Below are positions 34,210 through 47,379 of a DNA stretch of 64,000 bases, one piece after another. Within the stretch, counting starts at the first letter, position 1, and the number at the start of each line of letters is the position of its first letter. The notes below the pieces were generated by a model. That model made no database searches. It had not been told where the DNA came from and saw only the letters and a list, made by a program, of their open reading frames with translations. The stretch lies in contig NC_046627.1 of assembly GCF_900324465.2 (NCBI RefSeq), positions 12,636,967 to 12,700,966 of the forward strand. The letters are read 5' to 3'. The stretch comes from Anabas testudineus. Lineage: Eukaryota; Chordata; Actinopteri; Anabantiformes; Anabantidae. The position numbers were made by a program, and so were the translations under genes.

Positions 34210-36297
34210 ATGCTCACATCTATGGTGGATTTTAAAGATTTCAGCTCAACTCTTTCCCTTGTGACTGTTTTCCTCCTCTTCACTTTCTTCTGGACTCCGG
34301 CTAAAGGTAACGTTACATTAATACTTTACTTTAACATAGTCGAATTGGTGTTTAAACTAATGCTATCAGTATGATTAAGCTAGTTAGCATTAGCTTAGCT
34401 AATTTTCCTGCTGTGAGGTTCAACTTGTCACCGTGCTCAACATCCCGTTTGTATAACTGTAGTTTCATATGATTGTCTGTATATTGTATATGTTAACTAA
34501 CAAAACTACTTAACAAGTAACCGCCAGCTACTACAGGGTGTTTTATGATCTAGCTCAAGTTGACTGTGATGCTAGTGTTGCTCATAGTTTCAAATGAATG
34601 AGTCTTATTTTGGAAAACAGTGGGAAGTCCTTCTTAAAAACACAGTTTACCAAATATGAACCTAATGAAAACAACTCTGTATGAGGGATTTATTGTCCTT
34701 GATATTATTCTGAAGATTGTTTTAATACATCGTTTCAAGAGTATTTAACAAAATTCTAACCAAAATAAATAATAAATCAAGAAAACAACAGATACCCTGG
34801 TTTTAAAACAACCATTAAAAAATAGCAAAAGTACAAACATTGTAATGTTAAAAGAAGCTTGGGCTACAGTTGGAATAAACTTGGTGGATTAGTTTCCAGA
34901 CTTGCGGCACTTTTCAGATGTTTTAATTTTCCATCTGTTTTCCAGCTCTTCCAGTTCAGCCTCAGGTGATTGGGTCACTTCAACCAATAACCTCTGCCCC
35001 AGGTGATGACGTCATCCTGCCCTGCCACCTGGAGCCTCAGTTCAACGTAGAGGGTCTGACAGTGGAGTGGTCCAAGCCTGACCTCAAACCTGATCCCTCT
35101 GACCGGCTGAGCCGGGTCGAGTACGTCCACCTCTACCGGGACAGACGAGAAGTCACGGACATGAAGCTTCCGTCGTACGTCAGCAGGACGAGTCTGTTCA
35201 CACATGACCTGAAACACGGAAACATATCACTGAAGATCAGCAACGTGACGCTTGCTGATACCGGGAGATACAGATGTTTCATCCCCAAGTTAAGAAGCCG
35301 AGTGAAGCACGCGATAGTCGAACTTGTTGTTGGTGAGTGAAAATGTTGACGTGTTGTTTATTGGTTCAGATTTGACTGTTCGCTGTTCTAGTTTTACTAA
35401 ATCAGTGGCAGTAATGTTGACATAACTTAAAGCTGCTGTTTTGTCTGTTGCTGTTAAGTTCTAATCATGTTAAATTTTGTTTTTTTCTAGATCCAAACTA
35501 TGTTAAAATGGGGACAACAGAGACAGAACTGAGACTCGCAGATCTACAAACTCCAGGTCCAAATAAGGAGATGGACCTTATGGGTGAGGAAACATTCAGT
35601 CTGGTGGGCTAAATTATTAATGCTGACACTGAACCAAGTTATATCCTTTGAATAACACCAACTGTAGATTTCACCTTTTCATTTATTAATTTTTTTTATT
35701 TGCTTCTGCAGGTCGACCAAGTCGGAACCATCTGATCCCAATTGTTCTTGTCTGTATTGTGCTGATCTTGAGTGGTGGAGCCTGTGGATATTTACTAAAA
35801 CACAACTTCCAGGAAACAAAATGTAAGTCAGACAAGAAGAATACATATTGCTTCCTCGGCCAGCTTCCAAACTCTGACTCTGCTTCCAGCAGAACGTCCT
35901 CACACTGATAAAAATGCAGAAGAGGTTCTTGAGATGCAAAAACAAAAGATTGTATCTAGTAGTCTGAACTTATTCACCCAGCAGGTGTCTTTCTATTTTT
36001 GACTTCTTCTCTTGGAGAGAAGTTGCCCAGACTCATTTTGAAAACAATCTCCAACCTAGTTTAATTAGAAAACGTTAAAACAAAGAAGCATTTTATCTTT
36101 AAACACTGCACTTTGCTTTATAGATGTAGTCAAATGAAAACTGTAAATGCATCATTAGTGCCAACCTTCATATGCCGTCTGATCAGCGGATGCTGTGTTA
36201 ACAGCGCTGTCAATGTGTGTAAAAGGTCTAGTAGTAATATTTGTTTTCTTCATCCACAGCTCTCATTAAGTCTGCAGCTGTGCCGAACGCTGGATGA
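34210..36297 (+). CDS. P3: single-IgV butyrophilin/B7-like type I membrane protein
   Basis: Exons 34210-34306, 34946-35332, 35491-35583, 35712-35822, 36260-36297; 726 nt, 241 residues, same structure as P1. Seven residues differ from P1: one in the leader (F to L), two in IgV (D to H in FTDDLKHG, Q to H in VKQAIV), T to A in the stalk, S to N and G to E around the transmembrane segment, M to I in the tail. I counted five synonymous differences. IgV cysteines and both glycosylation sites are kept. It is convergent with A4. Confidence 0.85.
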
Positions 36298-37509
36298 ACA
36301 CAGATCCCCCTGGAAAAAGGCAACTGAATTATTTGGAGGTCTCTGAATCCTCATGTCTACATAAGCTTTTTACACATGAACAGCGTTATTTACTAAATTT
36401 ACTTTGACTGTTTCCTGTGGAAAGAATCTTTGTGGAACCTCAGTGTATTTTACAGCAGTCTTTGTTTAGTAGAGGACATTTTAAAGATGGACCAGAGATG
36501 ACAGCTACTCTACTCACTCCAGAGAGAGATGTCCTGGACACAATAAGATGAAGGATTCGTTCAGTTTTGGATTCATCCAGCCACATAGCTTGTGATCATC
36601 AGTACCGACGATGTTGGAGGATGATAACTGAGATTTTTTTGTATGTTTAACTGGATTGGATATGGATTATCCACTAAATGATTATTTTTAAGCTCCTTTT
36701 TCCAAAAATAACTGAATAGTGCACTGTAAATCATGGAGATGTCCACGACATCAGACATTACATTCATGGATTATTTAAGTTTTTACAGGAAGCATGTTGA
36801 AACACAGACTTACAAATTCAATATAAGCTATTTGGGAAAGCAAGGAAAATGTACCTTTAACCAGAGACTCATCATTCATCTCCAATGAGCTATTTTTGAC
36901 TATTTACGGTTGGTTTAGTGAGAAAATAGGACTGATTTTAAATTAATATATGAATAAAACGGCATGTATTTGGTCAGGAATTAAATGTGTTTACTGAACT
37001 GTATGAATTCCACTGTACTCAGGAACATTTTTGTCTATGTTCTGTTATTAACAACAGAGTTACACCTTTTGTTTACATTTTGTGATGCTAAAAGTGTAGT
37101 TTTATATATTTGACCAGTTTACATACTACTTAAGTATTAGTTTCTGAGAAGTTTCTGCTGGTGACATTAAAACCCAGAACAAAGCACACTGGTTCATCAC
37201 TCATTTAAATCCCACTTTAAATGATTAAACCATCATTCAGAGGAGGGTGGTTTCTGTTGGGATGTTTTGTGGTCGTCTCTCCTCACGCCTCGCGTCTCAA
37301 ACATTACATTTAGGTTGAGGCCCCAGTTGTCTGGCAAGTGTGATTTAGAGCCGAGTTTCAAGTTTAATGTTTCCTGTGTTGCTCTGTTTATATGAATATT
37401 GGTCCAAAAAAGCTAATTTCCTTGTTTGGTCACAACCTCTTTGCACTTTTCACTCTTAGAAACTAATTTAAGTAGTTGTGTTTTGTAGGGGATTTCAATA
37501 AAAATCCCC
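36298..37509 (+). other. P3 3' UTR with poly(A) hairpin
   Basis: Matches the P1 3' UTR. The GGGGATTT/AAATCCCC hairpin enclosing AATAAA is at 37488-37509. Confidence 0.6.
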
Positions 37510-38459
37510 TAGCAGTACTAAAATGCTGAAAGTATATTTGTGTGCTTTTATTTATTTATTATTTAACTAAATTAATTAATGTGTTTTTCTGTATTTTGCA
37601 CTTAAATTCTGCTCTTTGACATGTTTATACATGATTGTGTTTATTGTGTCATTGTATGGTCTGATCTCTGTGCTCAGAATCGTTAGATGAAAACTGTGAA
37701 ACAAAAGCACTAAACTAAAACCACTGTTATGTGAACATGGGTTCAAAGATAAATATATCATAATGTCATGTTTAAGTTTTTTAAATTGCTGGCTCCAAAA
37801 GAATCTGTACTAAATTATTTTCTCTACAGATAAAATTTAATGACAATGAAAATATCTGAATGTCAGATGTCACTACAGATAAAATATTTATTTAGCAAAT
37901 GTTGTGTTGTTGTGTGGCTCCCTCTAGTGTTCGCTTACACTAAGTAGAGTGTTGTGAAAATTGGATGAGGTTCATTTTTGATGTTTTGCCTTTTTGCTCC
38001 TGAGAAAGTGGTGGAGGAAGTATTAAGATCTTAACTGAAAGTACAAATACCACACTGAGGAAATATTGCATTTCAGATCTTTAATATAGTTACAAAAATG
38101 TGTGAGAAATCTGAGAAATCACATTCTAGATGTAAAGAAATAAACATATTGCTAAAAAACTCAACTCTGTTCACCAACATGTTAAATGCTATGATGGAAA
38201 AAATCTTTAGTTCAAATTCCAGTGATGTACATGTTGGTTCAGGTATTTTAAATTCTAAACAAAGTTTGTTCCAACAGGTTAATCAGTACATCACCATACT
38301 TTCTAAAAACAGTGTTTTCCTGTAGCTGTAGCACCCAAAGAGGTCGTTAGGAAGAGTTAAAAACATATAAAACCAAAAGGAGAAATGGAAATGACCCCCT
38401 GATATTTGTTACAGCATCCCGACATCAGACACCAGTATTGCATACATTCATACTGGTGT
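37510..38459. other. P3-A4 intergenic spacer, no gene seen
   Basis: Copy of 5081-6029; nothing coding recognised. Confidence 0.6.
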
Positions 38460-39140
38460 ACACTGCACAGTTGAAAGAAAAAGTAATAGAACAATCTTCT
38501 GCATAAATATGTCGTGAATATCAACCAACACAATATTTGTCAGCAGATGAAAACACAAACAATCATCCTTCATGTCTTTATTGAACACAAACATTAAACC
38601 TACAGAGGGATGGTGGAAAGAGTAAATGAACCTTATGATGTCACTTAACTTCAACTGGAGTCAGATGTTAGCAAACCTGGAGTCCAATCAATGAAATGAG
38701 AATTGGGATGGAGGTGTGGTTTAGAGCTTGACTTATAAAAACACAAAAAATCTCCACAGAAGTGAGCACCCAGCCAAGATGGACGCACAATACTAACTCC
38801 TCTGTTTGTGTGTGGATAGAATAGCATGATCAGAGAACGGCGAACCAACATGAAAACATCAAGAGAGCAGTTTGGTGGAGGGAGCATGATGGTCTGGGGC
38901 AGTGGAGTGGAAAATAAATTCCTAAGTTTATCAGTATGATGTCAGGGTGGCTGTACTTAAACTGAAGCTTAGAGGAACCTGGATGATGCAGAAGTCATTC
39001 TACTAGAATGACTCCACCTCTGGAAGTGGTCCAGTCCAGATCTGAAGCAGACCTGTGAGGATCCAATTTTCCTCTTTGTACAGGTCTAATCCGCAGCTAC
39101 AGGAAGAGCTTGACTGAGGTTATTGCAGCCAAAGGTTTAC
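38460..39140 (+). mobile_element. Tc1/mariner-like remnant (A4 unit)
   Basis: Near-identical counterpart of 6030-6713, no usable transposase frame. Confidence 0.5.
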
Positions 39141-39378
39141 TGTCACTGTTTTATTTAGTCTCTCTTCCATCACTCTGTATGTTTAAAGGGTGTTTTGAGT
39201 AAAGACACAAACACTCGTGACTGTTTGTGTTTCATCAACTTAGAAATATCATTTTCATATCTGTAACATTAGTAAAGTTCAGATCACAGTCTGTGACCAA
39301 TTCCTACAGAAAACCAGGAAACTGAAGATAGTTCTCATGTTTTCTTGCAACTCTCAGTCTGTCTTTCTACTGTAGATG

Positions 39379-42300
39379 TTAAACCAACTGCTGAATTTCA
39401 CTTTGCATCTTACTTCTTTTCTTTTCCGTGTATGAAGAAGATGTTGAAGACCTCCATCCTCTTGTGACTTTCCACAAACTGAAATGACAAAGAATTGAAG
39501 CTGACGTTAGAACAAGGAAATAAATGAGCATTAAATACTTAGTGACAGCTGAACTAGTTTAACTTAATCTTGACTTGTTCTGATACTTTCTTATTAAAAA
39601 AACTGCTCAAGCATAAGCATCATTATCATTATGAATCTCAGCAGACAGGAGTAATGCAAGAAGGAACATGAGTGCATGTTTAAATATGCATAAATAATGT
39701 TAAATAAAACAGATTTGGGAAAACCTGCAACACATTCGAATGCTTAACGTATCAGTTTTACCATATGAAAATCAAAGTAATGCAAACAGCAGCGATGATG
39801 AGAAGAGTAGTAAAGTCTGGATCTGAGGTGAAATAAACTGAAATGATAAAACATGATATTTATATTTCAAACTTAAACATAGATTAAATGTAGAACTGAA
39901 AACACTTTGTATTTGTTATTTTTACATTTAACAACTATCTGTGTCTCTCTGGTCTGGTTGATGTTTCTCTGTTGGACTCTACAGATGATGTTGTTGCTGT
40001 GTCTCTTCTCCACAGTCACTCTGCTGCTGACAGTATAGAGGTCATCAGGACCTCTGACTGTCTCTGTAGGTCCAGCAGAGAGGATCTTTCCCTCAGCGTC
40101 CAGCCACAACAGCTCAGGCTCTGGATACCAGCCTTTAGACTCACACTGTAGAACCAGTCTTCCACTAGTATTTGAAATAACCTCTATGGACGGTGTAGAG
40201 ACAGAACCTGGTGGCAGGAGAGGAAACAAATCCCAGTGACTTGTGGACGGAGCATTTTCATCTATACACAATCTGATTTATGTTATCAGTAACTTCTTCT
40301 TCTCTTTCGGCTTTTCCCATCAGGGGTCGCCACAGCGAATCATCCTTCTCCACCTAACTCTATCATGGGCATCTTCTACCCTAACATTAGCCAACCTCAT
40401 GTCCTCTGTTAAGACATCCATATATCTCCTCTTTGGCCGTCCTCTTGTCCTCCTGCCTGGCAGCTCCATCTCCAACATCCTTCTACCAATATACTCACTA
40501 TCCTTCCTCTGAACATGTCCAAACCATCTCAGTCTGGCCTCTCTGACTTTGTTGCTAACACAGACAACGTGAGCCGTCCCTCTGATGTACTCGTTCCTTA
40601 TTCTGTCTAACCTGGTCACTCCTAAGGAGAACCTCAACATCTTCATCTCTGCTACCTCCATCTCAACCTCTTGTCTCTTTCTCACTGCTACCGTCTCTAA
40701 CCCATAGAGCAGAGCTGGTCTCACCACTGTCTTGTACACCTTTCCTTTGAATCTTGCTGACACTCTTCTGTCACACAACACTCCTGACACTTTCCTCCAC
40801 CCGCTCCAACCTGCCTGCACTCGCCTCTTCACCTCTTTTCCACACTCTCCATCACACTGAACTGTTGACCCCAAGTACTTAAACTCCTGTACCTTCTTCA
40901 CCTCAGCCCCCTGTAACCTAACGCTTCTACCTTGATCCCTCTCGTTCAGACACATGTATTCTGTCTTACTACGACTGACCTTCATGCCTCTTCTTTCCAG
41001 AGCAAACCTCCACCTCTCTAGCTGTTCCTCTACCTGCTCTCTACTCTCACTGCAAATTACAATGTCATCCGCAAACATCATTGTCCAGGGTGATTCCTGT
41101 CTGACCTCATCTGTCAGCCTGTCCATCAACATAGCAAACAAAAAGGGACTCAAAGCTGATCCTTGGTGTAGTCCCACCTCCACCTTGAACTCCTCTGTCT
41201 GACCTACAGCACATCTCACCACCGTCATACTTCTCTCATACATGTCCTGAACTAGTCTGACGTACTTCTCTGCCACTCCCGACGACCTCATACAGTACCA
41301 CAGCTCCTCCCTCGGCACCCTGTCATACGCCTTCTCTAAATCTACAAAGACACAATGCAGCTCCTTCTGACCATCTCTGTACTTTTCCATCAACATTCTC
41401 AAAGCAAAAATGGCATGAAACCATACTGCTGCTCACAAATCTCCACCTTCTTCCTAAGCCTGGCTTCCACTACTCTTTCCCACAGCTTCATTGTGTGGCT
41501 CATCAACTTTATTCCTCTGTAGTTGCTGCAGTTCTGCGTGTCACCCTTGTTCTTAAAGATCGGAACCAGAACGCTTCTCCTCCATTCCTCAGGCATCTTC
41601 TCACTCTCTAGAATCCTATTGAACAAACTCGTTAGAAACTCCACTGCTGTCTCTCCTAAGCACTTCCACACCTCCACAGGTATGTCATCAGGACCAACAG
41701 CCTTTCCACTCTTCATCCTTTTCAGAGCCTTCCTAACCTCATCCTTTCCAATCTCTTCTATTTCCTGCTCCACAACATCAACATCTTCCTCTCTTCTTTC
41801 CCTATCATTTTCCTCATTCATCAGATCCTCAAAATACTCCTTCCATCTTTTCTGCACACTCTCCTGGGTTGTTAGCACCTTTCCATCTCTGTCCTTAATC
41901 ACCCTTACCTGTTGCACATCCTTCCCATCTCTATCTCTCTGTCTGGCTAGCCTGTACAAGTCCTTCTCTCCTTCCTTTGTGTCTAACCTGTCATACAGCT
42001 CATCGTAAGCTTTCTGTTTGGCCTTTGCCACCTCCCTCTTCACTCTACGCTGTGCTTCCTTGTACTCCTGTCTACTTTCCTCAGTCCTTTCTACATCACA
42101 CTTCCTTCTAGCTAACTTCTTCCTCTGGACGCATTCCTGTACTTCCTCATTCCACCACCAAGTGTCTTTACCTTCTTTCCTCTTTCCAGATGACACACCT
42201 AGCACCTTCCTACCTGTTTCCCTGATAACTTCTGCTGTGGTTTCCCAGTCATCTGGAAGCTCATCCTGACCACCCAGAACCTGTCTCAACTTCTGCCTGA

Positions 42301-45206
42301 ATTCCTCACAAGTTTCTTCATTCTTTAGCTTCCACCACTTGGTCTTCTTCTCTGACTTCCCTCTCTTCTTCTTCCTGACCTCCAGAGTCATCTTACACAC
42401 CACCATGCGGTGCTGTCTGGCTACACTCTCTCCTACCACCACTTTGCAGTCACTAACCTCTCTCAAATGACCTCGTCTACATAGGATGTAGTCCACCTGT
42501 GTACTCCTACCTCCACTTCTGTATGTCACTCTATGTTCCTCTCGCTTCTGGAAGTAAGTGTTTACTACAGCCATTTCCATCCTCTTAGCAAAGTCCACCA
42601 CCATCTGTCCTTCCAGATTCCTTTCCTTCACACCAAACCTGCCCATCACCTCCTCATCACCTCTGTTGCCCTCACCAACATGTCCATTGAGGTCTGCTCC
42701 AACAACAACTCTCTCTCCTCTGGGGATACTCTCTATGACCTCATCAAACTCACTCCAGAATCTCTCCTTCTCTTCTAACTCACAGCCAACTTGTGGAGCA
42801 TACCCACTGACTACATTCATCATCACCCCTTCAATTTCTAGCTATATGCTCATCACCCTGTCTGAGACTCTTTTCACCTCTAGGACATTGTTCACAAACT
42901 CCCCCTTCAGCATCACTCCTACCCCGTTTCTCTTCCTATCAACACCATGGTAGAACAGTTTGTATCCTCCTCCGATACTACGTGCCTTGCTGCCCTTCCA
43001 CCTTGTCTCCTGCACACAGAGAACATCTACCTTCCTTCTCTCCATCATGTCTGCCAGCTCTCTGCCTTTCCCTGTCATCGTACCAACGTTAAGAGTCCCT
43101 ATTCTCAAATCTATGTTCCTGCCTTTTCCCTTCTCTCTCTGACCACGAACCCTTCTGCCTCCCCTCTTTCTTCGACCAACAGTAGTCAAATTTCCACCGG
43201 CTCCCTGTAGGTTAACAGCATCGGTGGCGGTCGTTGTTAACCCGGGCCTCGACCGATCCGGTATGAAGTCTTGTGAATGATTCGCATGGTTATTTTGGCA
43301 ATTTTTACGCCGGATGCCCTTCCTGACGCAACCCTCTCTATTTATCCGGGCTTGGGACCGGCACAGAAGTCACTGGCTTGCAACCCCTATGGCTAGATTT
43401 TTATGTTATCAGTAACATTTAAGAGTAATTATTTATTTTACAAAGTATTTTGGACTATTTAACACTAACATTTCAATGTAATGTGACACTTCACCACAAC
43501 TAGAGTGTGATTTAAAAACTCCTGTACTCCTTCATATTTATACTGTACTAATACATTTATACAGTACATAAATATACACAGTATACAATCGTGCCCTTTT
43601 TGGCCACAGTTTTCCTGACGAGCAGGAACAACCTGACTGATTTGCGTCTGTACATGTGAACCTCATTAAATCATTTGTCTATTTGTATTAAACTTGTTTG
43701 ACTATCTGTCTGTGGATCAGTTCCTGCTGTTGTTTCCACCTCTGCCTGTGGCTGCTCTTCGTCTTCTTTGATCGTCTGTTCAGTTAAGTTGTTGTCGTTC
43801 TACCTGTTCACCTGTGTTTTGATCCCTTCATGATCCATCACAGTAATAAATACATGAACTTAACCACATGTAGACTTGTATAGTTACAGAATACTACATA
43901 TTTATCCACTTACCTACAATCAGCTCAAAAAATGACTCTTGACCAAGTGCAGGGATGAAACATCGATATGTTCCCTCGTCAGAGAGTCTCACTCTGGACA
44001 GTTTCAGTGAGACGTCTCCGTGCTTCAGTTTGTTGATCAACAGTGATGTTCTTCCCGTGTACGACGGCTGTTTGAAATCCTTCAAGATCTCTTTATTGTT
44101 TCTCCACATGTGGATGAAGCCTGGGCTCAGGTCAGGTCTTCTCCAGTCCACGATCATGTCTGTAGCATCCACAGGAGTTTCCAGGTAACACGGTAAAACA
44201 GCTGATTCACCAACTGTTGCCACTATTTGCTGAGTCGAACCAACCTGAGTCTCACCTGTGAAGTAATACATCTGTATTTTAATTCAGTAATAACTTGCAA
44301 GGCTCTGTTTGCCAAACAAAAAACATGTTTGAGAAAATGCAGTACCTATAAAAAGTATTCCCCCACCTTGTATGTTTCATCCTTTTATTCACATTATAAA
44401 TCAATCATGGTCAATAAATGTTAGCGACTTTGATAAAAAAAATCAATCTGTAAACCATTTCTGTGTAACTTTCGCTGTATGCTTCAGGTTGTTGTTTTGC
44501 TGGAAAACAAATCACCTCCCCCTAAGCCGTATTTGTCTTATCGACTGAATGAGATTGTCCTCCAGGATTGTTTATTTGCATTCATCTTACCCTCTACTTT
44601 AACAAGCCTTCCAGGCGCAGCTGACAAGAAACATCCCCACAGCATGATGCTGCCACCACCGTCTTTCACAGTGGAGATGGTGTGTTTGTGGTGATGTGCA
44701 GTGATTGGTGTGCATCAAACAAAGCGTCTTGTCTGATGAACAAAAAGCAGCATTTTGGTGCTGATGAGACTTTCTGTCATTTTTTGGTCAACATCATCGA
44801 CTTTTATTGACCAGGACTTATTAATAATGTCAATAAAAGCATAAGCCATCCAAAAGGTGTGAACACATTTTATAGGCACTGTAAGTGGCAATGCTATTCT
44901 ACGCAGTTAAATGTTTACACTGAGCAGTTTTACTATCAGTGCGTTGGTTAATACACGTCTTCTCTTTTCCTATCTGTTTTGAATGGTGTCACTCTACTCA
45001 GTTCTTACTCAATTTACTCAGTTAAGCCTGTTCTGTCTCACAGTACAGTAATGATTGGCCTTAAAACTACTCTCGAGTCACTATTGTTACACTACATACT
45101 TCTTCTGTACCTCCATGAATTTACCTCTGCACAAGATGAAGAGAAGTGCAGTGAAGACAGTGACTCCACATTTAAAGAGCCGGCCGTTCTTCTGATAATG
45201 CATCAT
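39379..45206 (-). CDS. A4: IgV-IgC butyrophilin/B7-like type I membrane protein
   Basis: Leader 45125-45206, IgV 43914-44255, IgC 39926-40207, transmembrane 39762-39837, tail 39379-39478; 882 nt, 293 residues. Sister of A1, with the same LINE in the V-C intron. IgV differs from A1 at P to S after QVG, E to Q in ALGEES and V to F in SFVEL. IgC is identical to A1 in protein. The transmembrane exon lacks the 6 bases (two residues) that A1 has and so matches A2 and A6, hinting at gene conversion. AATAAA on this strand is at 39150-39155. Confidence 0.85.
40294..43397 (-). mobile_element. RTE-clade LINE in the A4 V-C intron, with clean target duplication
   Basis: Copy of the element at 7866-10965, with the same in-frame stop (42842-42844) and the same small deletion near 41399-41410. 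It has one extra codon (WWWNEE versus WWNEE). It is flanked on both sides by TTTATGTTATCAGTAAC (17 bases, 40277-40293 and after 43397). A5 carries the empty site at 50240-50262. This gives an exact insertion boundary. Confidence 0.92.
44340..44881 (-). mobile_element. Short Tc1-like DNA transposon in A4 leader-V intron
   Basis: Copy of 11904-12445 with the same terminal repeats and transposase relic. Confidence 0.7.
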
Positions 45207-45457
45207 GCAGGTCTGAAAATAAAGCAAGAAAAACCAGTAATAGATTACTTTCCTACTTATATACTAGTTAGTTTTGATAAATCCAGTCTCACTCCTCTCT
45301 GAACATGTCACACATTTCAAAATATTTACTCATTCAAACCAGTAGATGTGACTGAGCTGTACAGTAGCTGAACTCAGTCCATCAGCTGTGAAGGTCGTGT
45401 TGGTATTTGTGTAGTCGAAAAAGTTCTCCAAGGTAAAAATCACATTATATAATGTAC

Positions 45458-45469
45458 ACACACACACAA

Positions 45470-45549
<80 letters not shown>
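45458..45549. repeat. CA/TA compound microsatellite in A4 intron 1
   Basis: Same repeat as at 13019, with a longer TA part. Confidence 0.9.
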
Positions 45550-45552
<3 letters not shown>

Positions 45553-45867
45553 AAAATGAAATCTTATCCTAAGTCCTTTCTCTATTGATGCGAGTCAACA
45601 AACAGACTGATTTCATCACAACTGACTCAACAAATCCTCCATAAATTTTCTCATGTCACATTTTTGCTGATTATAACTTTCTGTTCTGTTCTGTACTCAG
45701 TCCTGTTCCAACAACACAGACCAAACATCCTGAGATTAACTGGTGCGAGTTCACACTTGGAACAAGAAGAGAAACAGAACAGAGAGTTCACTATAAAAAA
45801 TAATAAATACAATAAATAATAATAATAATAATAAGTAAAAGAGATAATTTAGTTATTTGGAGCTCAC

Positions 45868-46030
45868 CTCTCCCGGTACTTCAGACTACCAGCCCGGTAA
45901 CGTCCTCGACTGAAATGACAGGTGCCGTGAAAATACCAGTGAATGTCTGCGGCAGCGCGCACACACTGTTAAAGACCCTACGCAATTTGTCTAAAGCGCC
46001 CACATCGGGATCGAGTGTCATAAGCTGTAA
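45868..46030 (-). promoter_or_regulatory. A4 CpG-rich 5' non-coding exon and uORF
   Basis: Base-identical to the A1 block. Upstream frame at 45881-46021. The DNA beyond it matches the flank of the 17.7-kb promoter rather than that of A1, so a recombination junction lies at or near this block. Confidence 0.65.
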
Positions 46031-46469
46031 AAAATGAATATACACTGCGTTTTTCCCAGTAAAAATAGCGAAGAAAAGTTAATGGAAGCAGAGTGTTTGA
46101 GCCATTTAGGTTTTTCTGACGCCATCACATGTAAATGTAGATTAGTTTCATTATTAAGTTGAAAGAAATAAGTTCTTCTGCTTGTTTTATTGCCTGTAAA
46201 GAATCAGTAAAGTGTCATTTCCTCCACTGCTAAAACCTTTTTGTAAACCTTTATCTCACTTTCAGTTTATTTCACTTCACTGTTCGTGAAGTAAACACAG
46301 TATATTCAATAAATTCATTCTCAGCTGCAATCTGACATTTTACTGTCGTTGTAAATGACAGTAGAGCCGTGTTCAGTGGTTGAATTCAGACAGATCTGTA
46401 ATAAAGCAGGTAAACTACTGTGAGCAGATACCGACACAGAAACCTGGTTTTTACGCACAGTCACATGAA
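46031..46469. other. Upstream flank of A4, no gene seen
   Basis: Matches 17846-18289. No coding signal. Confidence 0.6.
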
Positions 46470-46770
46470 CAGAAACAGAACAGAACAGACTCCAAAACAC
46501 AAGATGAACAATATAGTGTATGCGGCCCAATGCAGTGAAGAATGTTCTGAACTGTACATTGGAGAAGGGCTTGGGCAGAGGTGTGACCATTACATCCTTC
46601 ACCCCCCCCCCATCTTTTGTTTCACCTAAGGAGCCTGTTCAGCCAAGGGGTGGAGTGAAACCAGTCCTGGAGCATAAATTTGTGGTCTCTAACCAACTAT
46701 CTTCAGACTAAAGAAGCTACTTGGATGAGTAGCGAAACGTTTCAACTTATTAAAGTAAGTCCAGTTGCTA
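46470..46770 (+). mobile_element. Penelope-like GIY-YIG fragment
   Basis: Sister of 18290-18600. The poly-C tract is only about 9-10 bases here. Same conserved end GATGAGTAGCGAAACGTTTC. Confidence 0.7.
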
Positions 46771-47235
46771 TGACTCAACTTCCAGATAACTTCACCTGGA
46801 CGACTGAGAATCTTCACTGACATGAACAAAAACAGACTCATAGGAGCACATGTCCCTGAGGTTTGTTGACTCCCTTCACATGACTTTATATGTAAATATG
46901 AGATAAAGATAAACGTGTAGGTAATAAACAAGGACTGGAGACATGTTTCATTAAATAGTATATAAGGAACATTTATTAACAATATACATAGTGTATGGAT
47001 GTATTCATATCTTGTCATAGAGTAAATGAGTTTCAGTAGCTAATTCATACACACAGCTGATGCAACAATTCTGCATTAAATCCCAGGTCTTTCAGAAAAA
47101 GGTTTTAGAGGTGTTGATTTAACTGTGCAACTGATCTGTAGGTTGAAGTTTGTGCTGCTGACAACTTATACTTGTACTTATTTAGTGTTTCCTCATTGAG
47201 ATAAATGGTTTGGTCAAAGCAATTAAAAAGACTAC
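46771..47235. other. Spacer, no gene seen
   Basis: Matches 18601-19072 and about 58250-58722. No domain recognised. Confidence 0.55.
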
Positions 47236-47295
47236 ATAATATGATATTATATATACTTATGTATATATACATAAGTATATATAATATCATATTAT
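47236..47295. repeat. Perfect 60-base AT palindrome
   Basis: The first 30 bases (starting ATAATATGATATTATATATA) are the exact reverse complement of the last 30, with no spacer. Identical at 58723-58782; a shorter version lies at 19073-19118. Confidence 0.95.
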
Positions 47296-47379
47296 AACTG
47301 CACTTTATTATGACTTCCAGTAGCATCAGGGTAAGAAGAGAGTTGGGTGAAGTGATGCACCTATCATTATAATACCTAC

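Larger units (their letters stand above)
31662..45840. repeat. Segmental duplication, copy 2 (P3 + A4 block)
   Basis: Nearly identical copy of 1-13350. Differences seen: extra 0.85 kb at 32191-33045, a promoter deletion near 34110, a 6-base loss in the A4 transmembrane exon, and microsatellite length changes. Shared LINE lesions show that the LINE was already broken when the block was copied, or that it was broken at insertion. Confidence 0.9.
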
